DNA of 38,574 nucleotides from an uncultured Mycoplasmatota bacterium (GCA_947646095.1 CANSFI010000016.1:1-38574); one strand, 5' to 3'; shown: positions 1 to 9,428, numbered from the stretch's first letter. The notes: generated by a model from the letters alone, not told the origin. Made by a program: numbers and translations.

Positions 1-69
1 CATAAATAATATTAATAATGAGTATAAAATTCCTGATATAGCAAATCCTTTATTATTCATTTTTTTCAT
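1..69 (-). CDS. Prepilin-like protein, N-terminal fragment
   Basis: Only the first 23 codons are in the window; the gene runs off the left edge. The start is supported by a GGTGAGG ribosome site a few bases upstream. The visible peptide is a short Lys/Asn-rich leader, then KGF and an unbroken hydrophobic stretch (AISGILYSLLILFM). That layout resembles type IV prepilin or pseudopilin leaders, cleaved between G and F by a PilD/ComC-type peptidase, although the Glu usual at +5 is not present. It could equally be an ordinary membrane anchor. The family call is inference from the leader only. Confidence 0.5.
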   Translation of the reverse strand, partial: MKKMNNKGFAISGILYSLLILFM

Positions 70-138
70 TATACCTCACCTTTTTAATTATATATAAGAC
101 TAGTTTATATATTAAAATTATAACATAAATTTTGATAC

Positions 139-172
139 AAAAAAATCCTTAAGATTTTTCTTAAGAATTTTA
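139..172 (-). terminator. Intrinsic terminator after nrdG
   Basis: Two CTTAAG arms separated by a short AT loop, extended by A/T pairs, lie just past the nrdG stop. The minus strand ends in a T run (A run at 139-145). It closes the nrdD-nrdG operon. Confidence 0.7.
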
Positions 173-175
173 ATA

Positions 176-748
176 CTATATATATACATAATTTTTATCA
201 TGATCTAAAACTGAAATATTAGTTGTTATATCGTTTTCTATATATCTTTGTACTAAAACAACTTTATTTTCATCCAAACTCTTTTGAACATCAATTATTC
301 TTTGATTAGTACTGCCTGCAAAGATACAATTTAAACTTTTTTTATTAATTTCAAATTTACCATCTACTAAAACATCTATTGTTTTTAGAAATTTCATAAT
401 ATCTTTTTTATATCTTGCTAATCCTAATAATTTTTCAAAAGTAAATCCTGTATAACACCAAATGTTATATCCCTTACTTTTAGCATAATTAGCTATAAAA
501 GCACATTCTTTAGGTTGTATAAATGGGTCACCACCTGAGAAAGTAATTCCTGTTTGACCTTCTAGTTCATCGATTATATTATAAATTTCTTCTAAATCTA
601 CTAAAGCTCCGCCTTCAAAATCATGTGTTTCTGGATTATGACAGCCTTCACAATTATGAGGACAACCCTGCGTCCAAATAACAGTTCTAATTCCTTCACC
701 ATCAACAATACTATCAGATTGAAGATAAGCCGCTAATCTAATTTGCAT
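176..748 (-). CDS. nrdG: Anaerobic ribonucleotide reductase activating protein (radical SAM)
   Basis: This 190-residue protein is the activase that uses S-adenosylmethionine and a 4Fe-4S cluster to place the glycyl radical on class III ribonucleotide reductase. The cluster motif CxxxCxxC is at residues 29-36 (GCPHNCEGC) and a GGDP motif typical of radical SAM activases follows near residue 73. Its length is normal for NrdG. Its ATG overlaps the stop codon of the preceding small glycyl-radical ORF (TAATG), which implies translational coupling and a shared nrdD operon. The start MQIRLAAY and the order nrdD-small ORF-nrdG are consistent with this role. Function is confident from motif and context. 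Confidence 0.93.
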   Translation of the reverse strand: MQIRLAAYLQSDSIVDGEGIRTVIWTQGCPHNCEGCHNPETHDFEGGALVDLEEIYNIIDELEGQTGITFSGGDPFIQPKECAFIANYAKSKGYNIWCYTGFTFEKLLGLARYKKDIMKFLKTIDVLVDGKFEINKKSLNCIFAGSTNQRIIDVQKSLDENKVVLVQRYIENDITTNISVLDHDKNYVYI

Positions 749-915
749 TAAGCTGATTTTTTGTTTGAAATTACTTCTTTGATTCCAGTATGTTTTACAC
801 GATCACATTCTTCAGCTCTTTTCCCGTTGTTAAATCTTGAAATATCTCCTGATAAATAACCTGTTACTCTTCTAATTCTTTCAAATTTAATTCCATTTCC
901 TACTATTTTTTCCAT
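748..915 (-). CDS. Separate 55-residue glycyl-radical domain of class III ribonucleotide reductase
   Basis: The 55-residue product contains RIRRVTGYLSGD at about residues 13-24, then RFNNGKRAEECDRVKH. This is the C-terminal glycyl-radical segment of NrdD enzymes, and Gly19 is the expected radical-bearing glycine. Normally it is the tail of NrdD itself. Here the large nrdD ORF ends in TAG 12 bases upstream, a strong site (AGGGAGG) follows, and this ORF opens with its own ATG. The ATG is in the same frame as nrdD, so a single readthrough of TAG would also give a full-length enzyme. The stop overlaps the nrdG start. Either a two-chain enzyme or a nonsense interruption could explain it; the good ribosome site favours two chains. 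Confidence 0.85.
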   Translation of the reverse strand: MEKIVGNGIKFERIRRVTGYLSGDISRFNNGKRAEECDRVKHTGIKEVISNKKSA

Positions 916-927
916 AATTTCCTCCCT

Positions 928-3234
928 CTAACAATTACAATTATTATTTAATCTTTCCATTGGTATTCCTTCAAATTCTTTTCGACCACATTTTGGACAA
1001 ACATCTCCAATAATACCCACATATCCACAAACTGGGTCTCTATCTACTGGATGATTAATAGCTCCATATCCAATTCCAAGTTCTTTCATTAATCTAATTA
1101 CGGATTCAAATGCTTCAACATTATTTACTGTATCACCATCTAATTCAATATAGCTAATATGTCCACCATTAGTTAAATTATGATAAGGGGCTTCTAATTT
1201 TAGTTTATTTTTAATACTTATATTATAATGAACTGGTATATGAAATGAATTTGTATAATATTTTTTATCTGTTACACCTTTTAACTTACCATATATAGCT
1301 TTATCAATATCAACAAATCTTCCACTTAATCCTTCAGCAGGAGTTGCGATTAATGTAAAGTTTAAATTATATTCTTTAGCATACTCATTACATCTATTGC
1401 GCATAAATTTAATAATTTCTAATCCTAATTTTTGTGCTTCTTCACTTTCTCCATGATGTTTACCAATTAAAGCTTTTAATGTTTCAGCAAGACCAATAAA
1501 TCCTATTGTTAAACTACCATGTTTTAAAATTTTTCTAAGACGATCATTTGGTCCTATTTTTTCACCACCAGACCAAAGCCCTTGTTCAATTAAGAAAGGA
1601 AAATTATAACTATGTTTACTGCATTGTATTTCAAATCTTTCTAATAATTGATCCTTAACTAAATCCATTAATTCAGCAAGTTCTCCATAGAAAGCTTTCA
1701 TATCAGCTTTTTCTCTTTCTTTTAACACGATACCATGTTTGATACCTAGTCTTGGTAAATTAATTGAAGTAAATGATAAATTACCACGTCCACCAGTTGT
1801 TTGATTATCTAAATCAGTAACATCACTCATTAAACGAGTACGACATCCCATATAACCAACTTCTGTTTTATAATCACCTTCTTTATAAAATTCTAAATTA
1901 AATGGTGCATCTAGGAAGGAAAAATTAGGAAACAATCTTTTAGCTGATACTTTACAAGCTAATTTGAATAAATCATAATTTTTATCTACTTTGTTATAGT
2001 TTATTCCTTCTTTAACTTTAAATATTGATACTGGAAATATAGGTGTTTCTCCTTTACCTAAACCTTCATCGATTGCTAATAAAAAGTTTTTAATAACCAT
2101 TCTTCCTTCCTCTGATGTATCTGTTCCAAAATTAACTGAAGAAAATGGTACTTGAGCTCCTGCTCTAGAATGCATTGTATTTAAATTATGAACAAAAGCC
2201 TCCATTGCTTGAAAAGTAGAACGATTTGTTTTTTGCAAAGCTTTTTCATAACTTTTTTCAAATAGTTTTCTTAATTTTTCACTTTCCTTATAGAAGTTAC
2301 TAAAATCATCTATATTAACTTCTATTGAATTTAATTTATCTATTTCTTTAGCTACTCTATCCATATTAACAAAATCTAATAATGATTCAAAATCTAAATA
2401 ATCATAAATTTGTTGTTTGAATTGTTTTTTGAATGTTTTAAGTACTCCTGGAGCCATATAATAATCAAAAGCTGGTATACTTTGTCCACCATGTTGATCA
2501 TTTTGATTAGATTGAACTGCTATTGCTGCTAGAGCAGAATAACTAATAATATCTTGAGGACTTCTTAAATAGCCATGGCCTGTAGAAAAACCGTTTTTAA
2601 ATAATTTATCTAGTTCTATTTGCATACAAGTTGTTGTACCCATCGATAAAAAGTCCATATCATGTATGTGAATTGCCCCACTATCATGAGCTTCACTAAA
2701 TTTATTTTTCATTAAATATGTTTTAGCAAATTCTTTTGATACAGTTGAACCATATTGTAACATTGTCCCCATAGCTGTATCTCCATCAACATTAGCATTT
2801 TCTCTTTTGTTGTTATCTTCATTCGCAGACTTAAGCCCCAAACCTTCGATTGTTTTTAAAAATTTATGTAGCTTCTTTTCATCTGAAAATAATTGACGAG
2901 ATTGATTTCTTCTATCTCGATATTCAGAAAAATGTTTATAAACATCTGCATAGCCCTTCTTTTGCAATGATTCTTCTATTAAATCTTGTATTTGTTCAAT
3001 CTTTATTTTTTCTTCACCTTTAAATTCTTTTTCAATTCTAGAAATTACTTCTTTATATACATGTTGGATATCTTTTTCTGTGTATTTAGTAACTTCATCA
3101 TCTTCTTCTAAAACTTTAACATTGTCAAATCCTTTTTTGATAACTAAAGCTATTTTTGAACCATCAAAATCTACCTTTTTTCCTGTTCTTTTGACTACTT
3201 TTAAAGTTGTCAACAATTCTTCTTTGACTACCAT
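928..3234 (-). CDS. nrdD: Anaerobic ribonucleoside-triphosphate reductase, catalytic chain without its glycyl-radical tail
   Basis: This 768-residue protein reduces ribonucleoside triphosphates to deoxy forms without oxygen. An N-terminal ATP-cone occupies roughly residues 10-105 (KVVKRTGKKVDFDGSK onward). The NrdD barrel follows, with GRGNLSFTSINLPRLG and the conserved NHPVDRDPVCGYVG near the end. A zinc-site region (CGY...CPKCG) is close to the C-terminus, and the chain stops at NNNCNC before the glycyl-radical loop, which is encoded by the next ORF. The chosen start has GGAGGG at proper spacing; an in-frame GTG 15 bases upstream is less likely. First gene of the operon with nrdG. Confidence 0.92.
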   Translation of the reverse strand: MVVKEELLTTLKVVKRTGKKVDFDGSKIALVIKKGFDNVKVLEEDDEVTKYTEKDIQHVYKEVISRIEKEFKGEEKIKIEQIQDLIEESLQKKGYADVYKHFSEYRDRRNQSRQLFSDEKKLHKFLKTIEGLGLKSANEDNNKRENANVDGDTAMGTMLQYGSTVSKEFAKTYLMKNKFSEAHDSGAIHIHDMDFLSMGTTTCMQIELDKLFKNGFSTGHGYLRSPQDIISYSALAAIAVQSNQNDQHGGQSIPAFDYYMAPGVLKTFKKQFKQQIYDYLDFESLLDFVNMDRVAKEIDKLNSIEVNIDDFSNFYKESEKLRKLFEKSYEKALQKTNRSTFQAMEAFVHNLNTMHSRAGAQVPFSSVNFGTDTSEEGRMVIKNFLLAIDEGLGKGETPIFPVSIFKVKEGINYNKVDKNYDLFKLACKVSAKRLFPNFSFLDAPFNLEFYKEGDYKTEVGYMGCRTRLMSDVTDLDNQTTGGRGNLSFTSINLPRLGIKHGIVLKEREKADMKAFYGELAELMDLVKDQLLERFEIQCSKHSYNFPFLIEQGLWSGGEKIGPNDRLRKILKHGSLTIGFIGLAETLKALIGKHHGESEEAQKLGLEIIKFMRNRCNEYAKEYNLNFTLIATPAEGLSGRFVDIDKAIYGKLKGVTDKKYYTNSFHIPVHYNISIKNKLKLEAPYHNLTNGGHISYIELDGDTVNNVEAFESVIRLMKELGIGYGAINHPVDRDPVCGYVGIIGDVCPKCGRKEFEGIPMERLNNNCNC

Positions 3235-3268
3235 AAACTTACCCTCCACTACTATTTTTTACACTTTC

Positions 3269-3274
3269 ATTATA
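3269..3274 (-). promoter_or_regulatory. Likely -10 box for the nrdD operon
   Basis: TATAAT on the minus strand, preceded by TATAC, sits about 35 bases upstream of the nrdD start. No convincing -35 at 17-bp spacing is seen and I could not identify a clear NrdR box pair. Confidence 0.4.
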
Positions 3275-3289
3275 GTATAAATAAATATA

Positions 3290-3610
3290 AAAAAGCAACA
3301 AAAATTTGTAACTTTTTTTAACTTTTTTTGGCAATTTTTCAAAAGCCTTTTATTTTCAATACTTTTTTGTTTTTTTAACTTTTTAAAATTTTACGCTTTT
3401 ATAATTTTTGGATTTTTTTCTTTTTTTAATTTTAACTTTTACAAAGTAAAATGGTGTTTTTTGTTTTATTTTAAAAGACAAATCTAGATTTTGTATGTTA
3501 TCTGGTTTTTTTAATTTTTTTAATTTTTACGTTTTTTTAATTTCTTTTGATTTTTATTTTTTCAGTTTTTTCTATTTTTTAATTTTCTATTTTATTAAAT
3601 AAAACATATC
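3290..3610. other. T-tract-rich divergent intergenic region
   Basis: The roughly 400 bases between nrdD and the deacetylase gene contain no gene. The plus strand is dominated by runs of five to eight T separated by AAC, AAT or ACG, as a degenerate repeat of the type TTTTTTAAC/TTTTTTAAT. The strand asymmetry is strong. It probably holds the promoter of the rightward gene (TATAAT at about 3612) and may be curved or nucleosome-free DNA; no other element is recognised. Confidence 0.5.
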
Positions 3611-3650
3611 TTATAATATGCTCTAATATACTTAAATAAAGGTGAATAAA

Positions 3651-4883
3651 ATGTACAAAAAAATATTAATTATTTTCTTAATTTTCTTAATATCAGGTTG
3701 TTCAAAAGAAAAGCCAAAAACAAAAACTGTAATTGAATACGATGATGATGTAAAAATTGCTATAAATTATCCAATAACTAATATTAGAAAAGTTGACAAT
3801 TACATTTCTAATTATATAGATAACGTTTATAATGAATTTAAAAATAATAATGATGAAATTAAATCAAAGGAATTAAATATTAGTTATTCCTATGATTTAA
3901 TTGATAATTATATAAGTATTACCTTGACTTCATTTATTTCAGTTAATACTGAGGCTCACCCTACAAATGAAGTTTACACAATTGTATATGATAAAAACAA
4001 AAATAAAGTTTTAACTCTTGGAAATTTAATAAATGATAATTTACTAAAATCAGAAATACCAAAATTAAAGAAACAGTTAATAGAAAAATATAAAAGTTGT
4101 CTTATACTAGAAAGGATTGATTCTAAAATTAACACTGATTTAAAAAATTACAACTTATTTTCAATAGATAAAAATAATATCAATATATTTTTTAATCCTT
4201 ATGAAATTACTAATGGCTCTTGCAATATAATTAGTTTAACTATACCATTTAAAAATAATTCAAAGATAGAAGAGGTCATTGAGATTGTACCTAACATTAT
4301 TGATTTTGATTTAGAAAAACCAGCTATTGCACTAACTTTTGATGACGGTCCAAGTGTTTATACAAAAAAAATAATCAAACTTTTAAAGAAGTATGATGCA
4401 GTTGGAACATTTTTTATTATTGGAAATAAAGCTGAACAATATAAAGACACTTTAAAATTAATGTATGAATATGGTAATGAAATAGGAAATCATTCTTATG
4501 ATCATAAATGGTTAACCAAATTAAATGACGATGATTTAAGTGAAGAAATCAATAAAACACAAAACATAATAAAAACAATAACTGGATTTACTCCTAAACT
4601 ATTTAGACCTACATATGGTTCTGTAAATAATCGATTAAAAAAAGATATTAATTTAGATTTCATAATGTGGGATATAGATACTAGGGATTGGGAAATCAAA
4701 GATTATAAAAAAATTGCTTCTAAAACGCTTTCTAGTATTAAAGATGGTGATATTATTATAATGCATGATATACATGAAAGAACATACAAAGCATTAGAAA
4801 TTATACTACCAAAATTAAAAAAACAAGGTTTTCAATTTGTAACAGTATCACAGTTAAAAGAACTAAAAGATGTTATTAATTAA
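3651..4883 (+). CDS. PdaC-like polysaccharide deacetylase lipoprotein
   Basis: This 410-residue exported lipoprotein probably removes acetyl groups from peptidoglycan sugars. It starts with a signal sequence ending in the lipobox LISGC. Residues about 30-220 resemble the DUF4163/DUF3298 region of Bacillus PdaC (EAHPTNEVYTIVYD, LTLGNLIND). The C-terminal NodB domain shows TFDDGPS (catalytic and metal Asp pair), GNHSYDH (metal His pair), RPTYGSVN and MWDIDTRDW, so it looks active. The start is the ATG with AAAGGTG seven bases upstream; an upstream GTG lies inside that ribosome site. It is followed after 11 bases by a small membrane gene, probably in one transcript. Confidence 0.88.
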   Translation: MYKKILIIFLIFLISGCSKEKPKTKTVIEYDDDVKIAINYPITNIRKVDNYISNYIDNVYNEFKNNNDEIKSKELNISYSYDLIDNYISITLTSFISVNTEAHPTNEVYTIVYDKNKNKVLTLGNLINDNLLKSEIPKLKKQLIEKYKSCLILERIDSKINTDLKNYNLFSIDKNNINIFFNPYEITNGSCNIISLTIPFKNNSKIEEVIEIVPNIIDFDLEKPAIALTFDDGPSVYTKKIIKLLKKYDAVGTFFIIGNKAEQYKDTLKLMYEYGNEIGNHSYDHKWLTKLNDDDLSEEINKTQNIIKTITGFTPKLFRPTYGSVNNRLKKDINLDFIMWDIDTRDWEIKDYKKIASKTLSSIKDGDIIIMHDIHERTYKALEIILPKLKKQGFQFVTVSQLKELKDVIN

Positions 4884-4894
4884 TATAATTTAAT

Positions 4895-5278
4895 ATGAAT
4901 GAATTAGAAGAAAAATTAAAAATTATTGATATACAATTAACTGGGTCCATACTTTTTATTGTAAGTTTAATTGTTACAATTATTTTGACATATAATCAAA
5001 GACAATATACATTACATCAAAAGCCACTCTTTAATACTAAACAAACTTATATTATTAGTAACTTAAATCGTATTTTATCTTTAACTATTGTTTTAATGTT
5101 TTTATATTCAAGTTATGAATTAAGAGAAATCTCTAAACAAAAAGAAAGTAATGTTAAATTAAATGATTTAGATGTTTTTGCATCCATTTTATCAGTGGTA
5201 AGTGCGATTATTGTTTTATATATTACAGCTAAATCTCCTGTGGAAGATTCTCTAGATATTGAAAATCCTAATATTTAG
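4895..5278 (+). CDS. Small membrane protein of unknown function
   Basis: The 127-residue product has three hydrophobic segments, at about residues 15-35 (GSILFIVSLIVTIILTY), 55-75 and 92-112, separated by short charged stretches. I do not recognise a family. No clear ribosome site precedes the ATG, but the gene begins 11 bases after the deacetylase stop and is followed 24 bases later by the glycosylase gene, so it is likely translated by coupling within an operon. Confidence 0.6.
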   Translation: MNELEEKLKIIDIQLTGSILFIVSLIVTIILTYNQRQYTLHQKPLFNTKQTYIISNLNRILSLTIVLMFLYSSYELREISKQKESNVKLNDLDVFASILSVVSAIIVLYITAKSPVEDSLDIENPNI

Positions 5279-5302
5279 TATTAAAATATTATTGGTGATA
5301 TT

Positions 5303-5785
5303 ATGAAAGTTTGTCATGAATTTAAACCTATATATGATACAAATTCTAAAATATTAATTCTAGGATCAATTCCTTCTGTAAAATCTAGACAAATTGGTTT
5401 TTACTATATGCATCCTCAAAATAGATTTTGGAAAATATTGCAATCTTTGTTTAATGTAAACATTGGTAGTATTAATGATAAAGTAACATTTTTAAAAGAT
5501 AACAACATTGCCTTATGGGATGTGTTAAAATCATGTCAAATAAATAATTCTGATGATTCTAGTATAAAAGATATTGAAGTTAACGATATTAATTTAATAT
5601 TAAACAATAGTCAAGTTACTCATGTTTTTACAACAGGAAAAAAGGCCTATGATTTATATCAAAAATATTGTTATCCTAAAACTGGTATAGAAGCTATAAA
5701 TCTACCATCAACAAGTGGGGCTAATTGTAGAATTTCTTTTGACAAATTATTAGAACAGTATCGGATAATAAAAGAATATTTATAA
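5303..5785 (+). CDS. Hypoxanthine/uracil-DNA glycosylase of the deoxyinosine glycosylase family
   Basis: The 160-residue protein belongs to the uracil-DNA glycosylase superfamily. The motif ILGSIPSVKSR near residues 19-30 followed by YMHPQNRFW near 40-48 is characteristic of the small deoxyinosine (hypoxanthine) glycosylases, which excise deaminated bases from DNA in base-excision repair. The second loop, LPSTSGANCR near residues 135-145, fits the DNA-intercalation region. Its length is typical. A GGTGATATT ribosome site supports the ATG. Substrate (inosine versus uracil) cannot be told from sequence alone. Confidence 0.85.
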   Translation: MKVCHEFKPIYDTNSKILILGSIPSVKSRQIGFYYMHPQNRFWKILQSLFNVNIGSINDKVTFLKDNNIALWDVLKSCQINNSDDSSIKDIEVNDINLILNNSQVTHVFTTGKKAYDLYQKYCYPKTGIEAINLPSTSGANCRISFDKLLEQYRIIKEYL

Positions 5786-5931
5786 CTAAAATCTAGATTC
5801 GTTATCTTGCTGATATGTTACTTTTAAAGACTATATTAATAAAAATTATGTTATCTATGTAAAGCTAATAACAACTAATATTTTATAGAATTAATCATTA
5901 CTTTTTATCATAAAATTAAATAGGTGATATT

Positions 5932-6387
5932 ATGAATGTGAAAAATTTAATTATGAATATTGCTATCCCGCTAATTTTAGGTACTATTATAGGCTTATTA
6001 ACTTCTAGTTTTAATAATTATTCTAATCTTAATTTACCATCCTTTGCACCATCTGGAATTGTCTTTCCAGTCGTATGGACAATTTTATACATACTAATGG
6101 GAATTTCGGCATATATAGTGTCTAAAAGTAATTCATACTCTAAAAGAAAATCATTATTTATTTATAAAGTACAATTAATTGTCAATTTACTTTGGAGTAT
6201 TATATTTTTTATATTTAATTTTAAAATATTAGCTTTTATATGGATTTTATTACTATTATATTTAGTAAGTATTATGATCAAAAATTTTTATAAAGTTTCT
6301 AAAATAGCAAGTTTATTACAAATACCTTATTGGTTATGGTTAGTATTTGCAAGTATTTTAAATTTATATATTATTTTTATAAACTAA
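5932..6387 (+). CDS. tspO: TspO/MBR family tryptophan-rich sensory protein
   Basis: This 151-residue membrane protein has five predicted helices and the TspO signature PSFAPSGIVFPVVWTILY at about residues 36-53, plus a late helix (IPYWLWLVFASILNLYII). TspO proteins bind tetrapyrroles and related ligands and act as stress-linked sensors or transporters. TAGGTGATATT precedes the ATG. It stands alone after a 146-base gap in which I see no gene, and is followed by a strong bidirectional terminator. Confidence 0.88.
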   Translation: MNVKNLIMNIAIPLILGTIIGLLTSSFNNYSNLNLPSFAPSGIVFPVVWTILYILMGISAYIVSKSNSYSKRKSLFIYKVQLIVNLLWSIIFFIFNFKILAFIWILLLLYLVSIMIKNFYKVSKIASLLQIPYWLWLVFASILNLYIIFIN

Positions 6388-6450
6388 TCTATTAAAATCA
6401 TTACATAAAATTAAATATTGTTAAAAATTTTGATTGCATTTATAAATATA

Positions 6451-6485
6451 AAAGAATCAATTATGTTTCATCAATTGATTCTTTT
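6451..6485. terminator. Bidirectional terminator between tspO and the broken Rpn gene
   Basis: AAAGAATCAAT and ATTGATTCTTT form a perfect 11-bp stem with a short loop. T runs exist on both strands, so it can end tspO and the opposing pseudogene. Confidence 0.75.
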
Positions 6486-7075
6486 ATATTCGTAATTTCT
6501 TTTTTATTTAAACCAGTTATTTTTGGTATAAACTGGGTATCAACATTTTCTTTTAACATTGATATAACGGTATCTTTTTTAGTCTGTTTAATGCCTTTTT
6601 TAAACCTTTTGATATTCCTTCTTCATATCCTTCTCTTTTACCTTGATCTTTTAAAGCCCATTCTTTATCATATGATTCTAATATAAGTTCATCTCTACTA
6701 ACATAAGTTGCTTCTTTTATATATTCTTCCATCTCTTTAATATCCTTTCCTAGTTTTATAGATTCTTCTATATTTGGTTCTATTAATCCTAATATAAATT
6801 TTTCTCCTTCATTTAAGCTTTCTATACCACTAGTATACTATTTTTTTCTTATATTTAGTATATATATTTGTACCATTATTATTTACTTCTATATTTATTG
6901 ATATTCCTCTTATATTTGCTACATAATCACATCTTAATGATACATCTTTTTCATACTCTTTATCTAATTCATTTTTTGATAATCTTAAATTTTCTAATGA
7001 TTTTTTATAATTTATATTTAAATAGTATGATAATAATTTACATGAATATTTTATTTTTTTACTTTCAAATTTTTA
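6461..7075 (-). pseudogene. Broken Rpn-family / PD-(D/E)XK nuclease-type transposase gene
   Basis: Minus-strand frames give pieces of one protein separated by stops and shifts. The N-terminal piece (about 7075-6838) contains LDKEYEKDVSLRCDYVANIRG and INIEVNNNG and ends at TAG. The next piece (about 6838-6590) reads LGKDIKEMEEYIKEA, then SRDELILESYDKEWALKDQ, GKREGYEEGISKGLKKA. After a further shift the tail reads KKDTVISMLKENVDTQFIPKITGL. The repeated EG(x)xxG tail and closing helix are typical of recombination-promoting Rpn nucleases. The active-site core is incomplete and at least two frameshifts are present, so it is not functional as read. Confidence 0.75.
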
Positions 7076-7142
7076 TTATCTATTTACCTAATTTTTAATT
7101 TTTTATTTAGTTTTATTTTATTTTGTTTAAAGCTAACAAATT

Positions 7143-9335
7143 TTATTTCTTTAATACTTCTATATCTTTATTATCAAAAATATTAAATCTTAAACTATTT
7201 ACTCCCATTTTAAAATATTCATTATGATTAGTTAAATTCCTATATTTATAATTATAAATATACATTAAATCATTTTTTATAATAATAGGATAAAAATTAT
7301 TGAATCTATCTCTTAGATAAGAACATCCATCTACTTTAAAATATTTATTTAAATTAAATTTGCTGACCATTATCTCCTCTTTAGAATAAACAATTAATTC
7401 CAGATTAGGATTTTTATTATATCTTTTATAATATGAATTAATTAATTCCTCTATTTGACTATCATTAAGTTCATACGATAAAGTTACTCTTTTAACATTT
7501 AAACTATGTAAAAAAGCCACACTATATGAATTAACAACATTTAAACTAAAATCAGATATAATATCATTATAATAATTAATACTACCTAATTCTCCTATAA
7601 GCAAAGGATAATCATAATTTTTATAATTGTTTATTACTCTATCTAATTTTAATACCTTTCTCTTATCATTTATCCTTTCATATAAATCTAAATTATCTAT
7701 ATAAATTATTTTAAAATCTTCATCTTTTATTTTTGTGTATTGTTCTTTATTATTAACTAATATAGTATATATTCGTTCTTTTTTAAAATCAGGCACTTTA
7801 ATATAATAATCTTTTTTTACATATTCTTTTTTAGCTAATCTTTTTTCATTCAAAATATTAATAGCTTCTCTTCTAAGTTCGTTTAACTCTTTAATAGATA
7901 CAAATATATCTTTATCTTTATTTACTTTTAAATTTTCAAGCTCATAGACAGTTGAACCTAACTTACTTAATTGTTCTTGTATTTTATCTAAACTTATAGG
8001 TGCCGTTTTTGATTTTTCCACAATTCCACCATAAACTGAAACTTTATTTATTCCATCATTTACAACTAAATTCATTGGTTTTCCAATACATAAATTAATT
8101 TCACCATCAATTAATACTTTTCGAAAACTATTTTTTAATTCATTTTCTATCTTTTTATTTAAAAGATAATCAGTTGTTTTTAAAACAGTTGAACCTTTCT
8201 TAACCGCTTCTTTCACCTTTATAGATATGACATCATTTTTATAAGCATTAGTTACTTTTTTACCATTTTTAAACATACTAGTTAAAATTAAGCCAGTATC
8301 TTTTTCACCTAAAAATCTAATCCCATCATTTATATTTAATTCATCACTTAACTTAATTAAAGCATTATTTTTATTAACATTTATAACTTTACCAATTTCA
8401 ATTCCTAAATGATTGGGTCTAAAAGGATTAATAAAGTTATCATTTTCTTCATTAAATAAAAAGCCTTTGATGAATAAACGATTAAATATTTTTTTTAAAT
8501 TTTTTATTTCTTCCTTAGTAATATTTACTTTGCCAGTTTTTAAATAAGAATCAATAGCTTTTCTATATAAACTAGTTACCATATAAACATAACTAGGACT
8601 TTTCATTCTACCTTCTAATTTAAAACTATCTACACCAATATCAATTAAAGTACCAACATTTTCTAAAGAATTTAAATCTTTAGTGCTTAGCAAATATTCA
8701 TCTTTATTTAATTTCTTACCATCATGAATAAAATCATATTTTAATCTACAAGATCCAGCACAACTTCCACGATTACCACTTCTACCACCAATTAAACTGC
8801 TCATTAAACACTCACCAGAATAACTAATACAAAGGGCTCCATGAACAAATACTTCTAATTCTATATCAGTATTTTCTTTTATATTTTTTATGGTCAAAAA
8901 GTCAGTTTCTCGTGCAATAACACATTTCTTTACACCTAAACTTTCTACAAATTTTACTCCTTCTAAATTATGAATATGCATTTGAGTAGAAGCATGTAAT
9001 TCTAATTTAGGATAAGTTTTTCTAACTAAATCCAACATTCCAATGTCTTGTATAATTAAAGCATCTATATTATTTCTATATAAAAAATCTACATAATCCA
9101 TAAACTCTGAAACTTCATTTTCATAAATCAAAGTATTTACTGCAACATAAATTTTAACCCCATATAAATGAGCATAGTTTATAGCTTCAATTATTTCTTC
9201 ATTATTAAAATTTTTTGCGAAAGTCCTAGCCCCAAATTTATAACCGCCTAAATATACTGCATCAGATCCTGCCAAAACAGCGGCTTTTAAACTTTCCATA
9301 TTTCCCGCTGGAGCAAGTAATTCTGGTTTTTTCAT
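7143..9335 (-). CDS. U32 family peptidase / RNA hydroxylase-like protein
   Basis: This 730-residue protein starts with MKKPELLAPAGNMESLKAA and AVYLGG, the hallmark of the U32 family, which includes RlhA and TrhP enzymes that hydroxylate rRNA or tRNA. The segment HGALCISYSGECLMSS at about 166-182, then GNRGSCAGSCR at about 188-198, carries the Cys residues that bind the iron-sulfur cluster. A long C-terminal extension (about 400-730) is the DUF3656-type region seen in the larger members. GGTGATATT precedes the ATG. Old peptidase annotations exist for the family; RNA modification is the better-supported role for close members, but which RNA is unknown here. Confidence 0.88.
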   Translation of the reverse strand: MKKPELLAPAGNMESLKAAVLAGSDAVYLGGYKFGARTFAKNFNNEEIIEAINYAHLYGVKIYVAVNTLIYENEVSEFMDYVDFLYRNNIDALIIQDIGMLDLVRKTYPKLELHASTQMHIHNLEGVKFVESLGVKKCVIARETDFLTIKNIKENTDIELEVFVHGALCISYSGECLMSSLIGGRSGNRGSCAGSCRLKYDFIHDGKKLNKDEYLLSTKDLNSLENVGTLIDIGVDSFKLEGRMKSPSYVYMVTSLYRKAIDSYLKTGKVNITKEEIKNLKKIFNRLFIKGFLFNEENDNFINPFRPNHLGIEIGKVINVNKNNALIKLSDELNINDGIRFLGEKDTGLILTSMFKNGKKVTNAYKNDVISIKVKEAVKKGSTVLKTTDYLLNKKIENELKNSFRKVLIDGEINLCIGKPMNLVVNDGINKVSVYGGIVEKSKTAPISLDKIQEQLSKLGSTVYELENLKVNKDKDIFVSIKELNELRREAINILNEKRLAKKEYVKKDYYIKVPDFKKERIYTILVNNKEQYTKIKDEDFKIIYIDNLDLYERINDKRKVLKLDRVINNYKNYDYPLLIGELGSINYYNDIISDFSLNVVNSYSVAFLHSLNVKRVTLSYELNDSQIEELINSYYKRYNKNPNLELIVYSKEEIMVSKFNLNKYFKVDGCSYLRDRFNNFYPIIIKNDLMYIYNYKYRNLTNHNEYFKMGVNSLRFNIFDNKDIEVLKK

Positions 9336-9428
9336 AATATCACCAGTTAGATTATATCACAAAAATATCAATTCTTAACTAATGTTATATATAGTTAACG
9401 GTTATATTTCTCTATACTAGAAAAATAT

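Noticed and set aside
6868-7098. Plus-strand Leu/Tyr/Ile-rich open frame
   Set aside because: It is the opposite-strand shadow of the broken Rpn gene and has no ribosome site.
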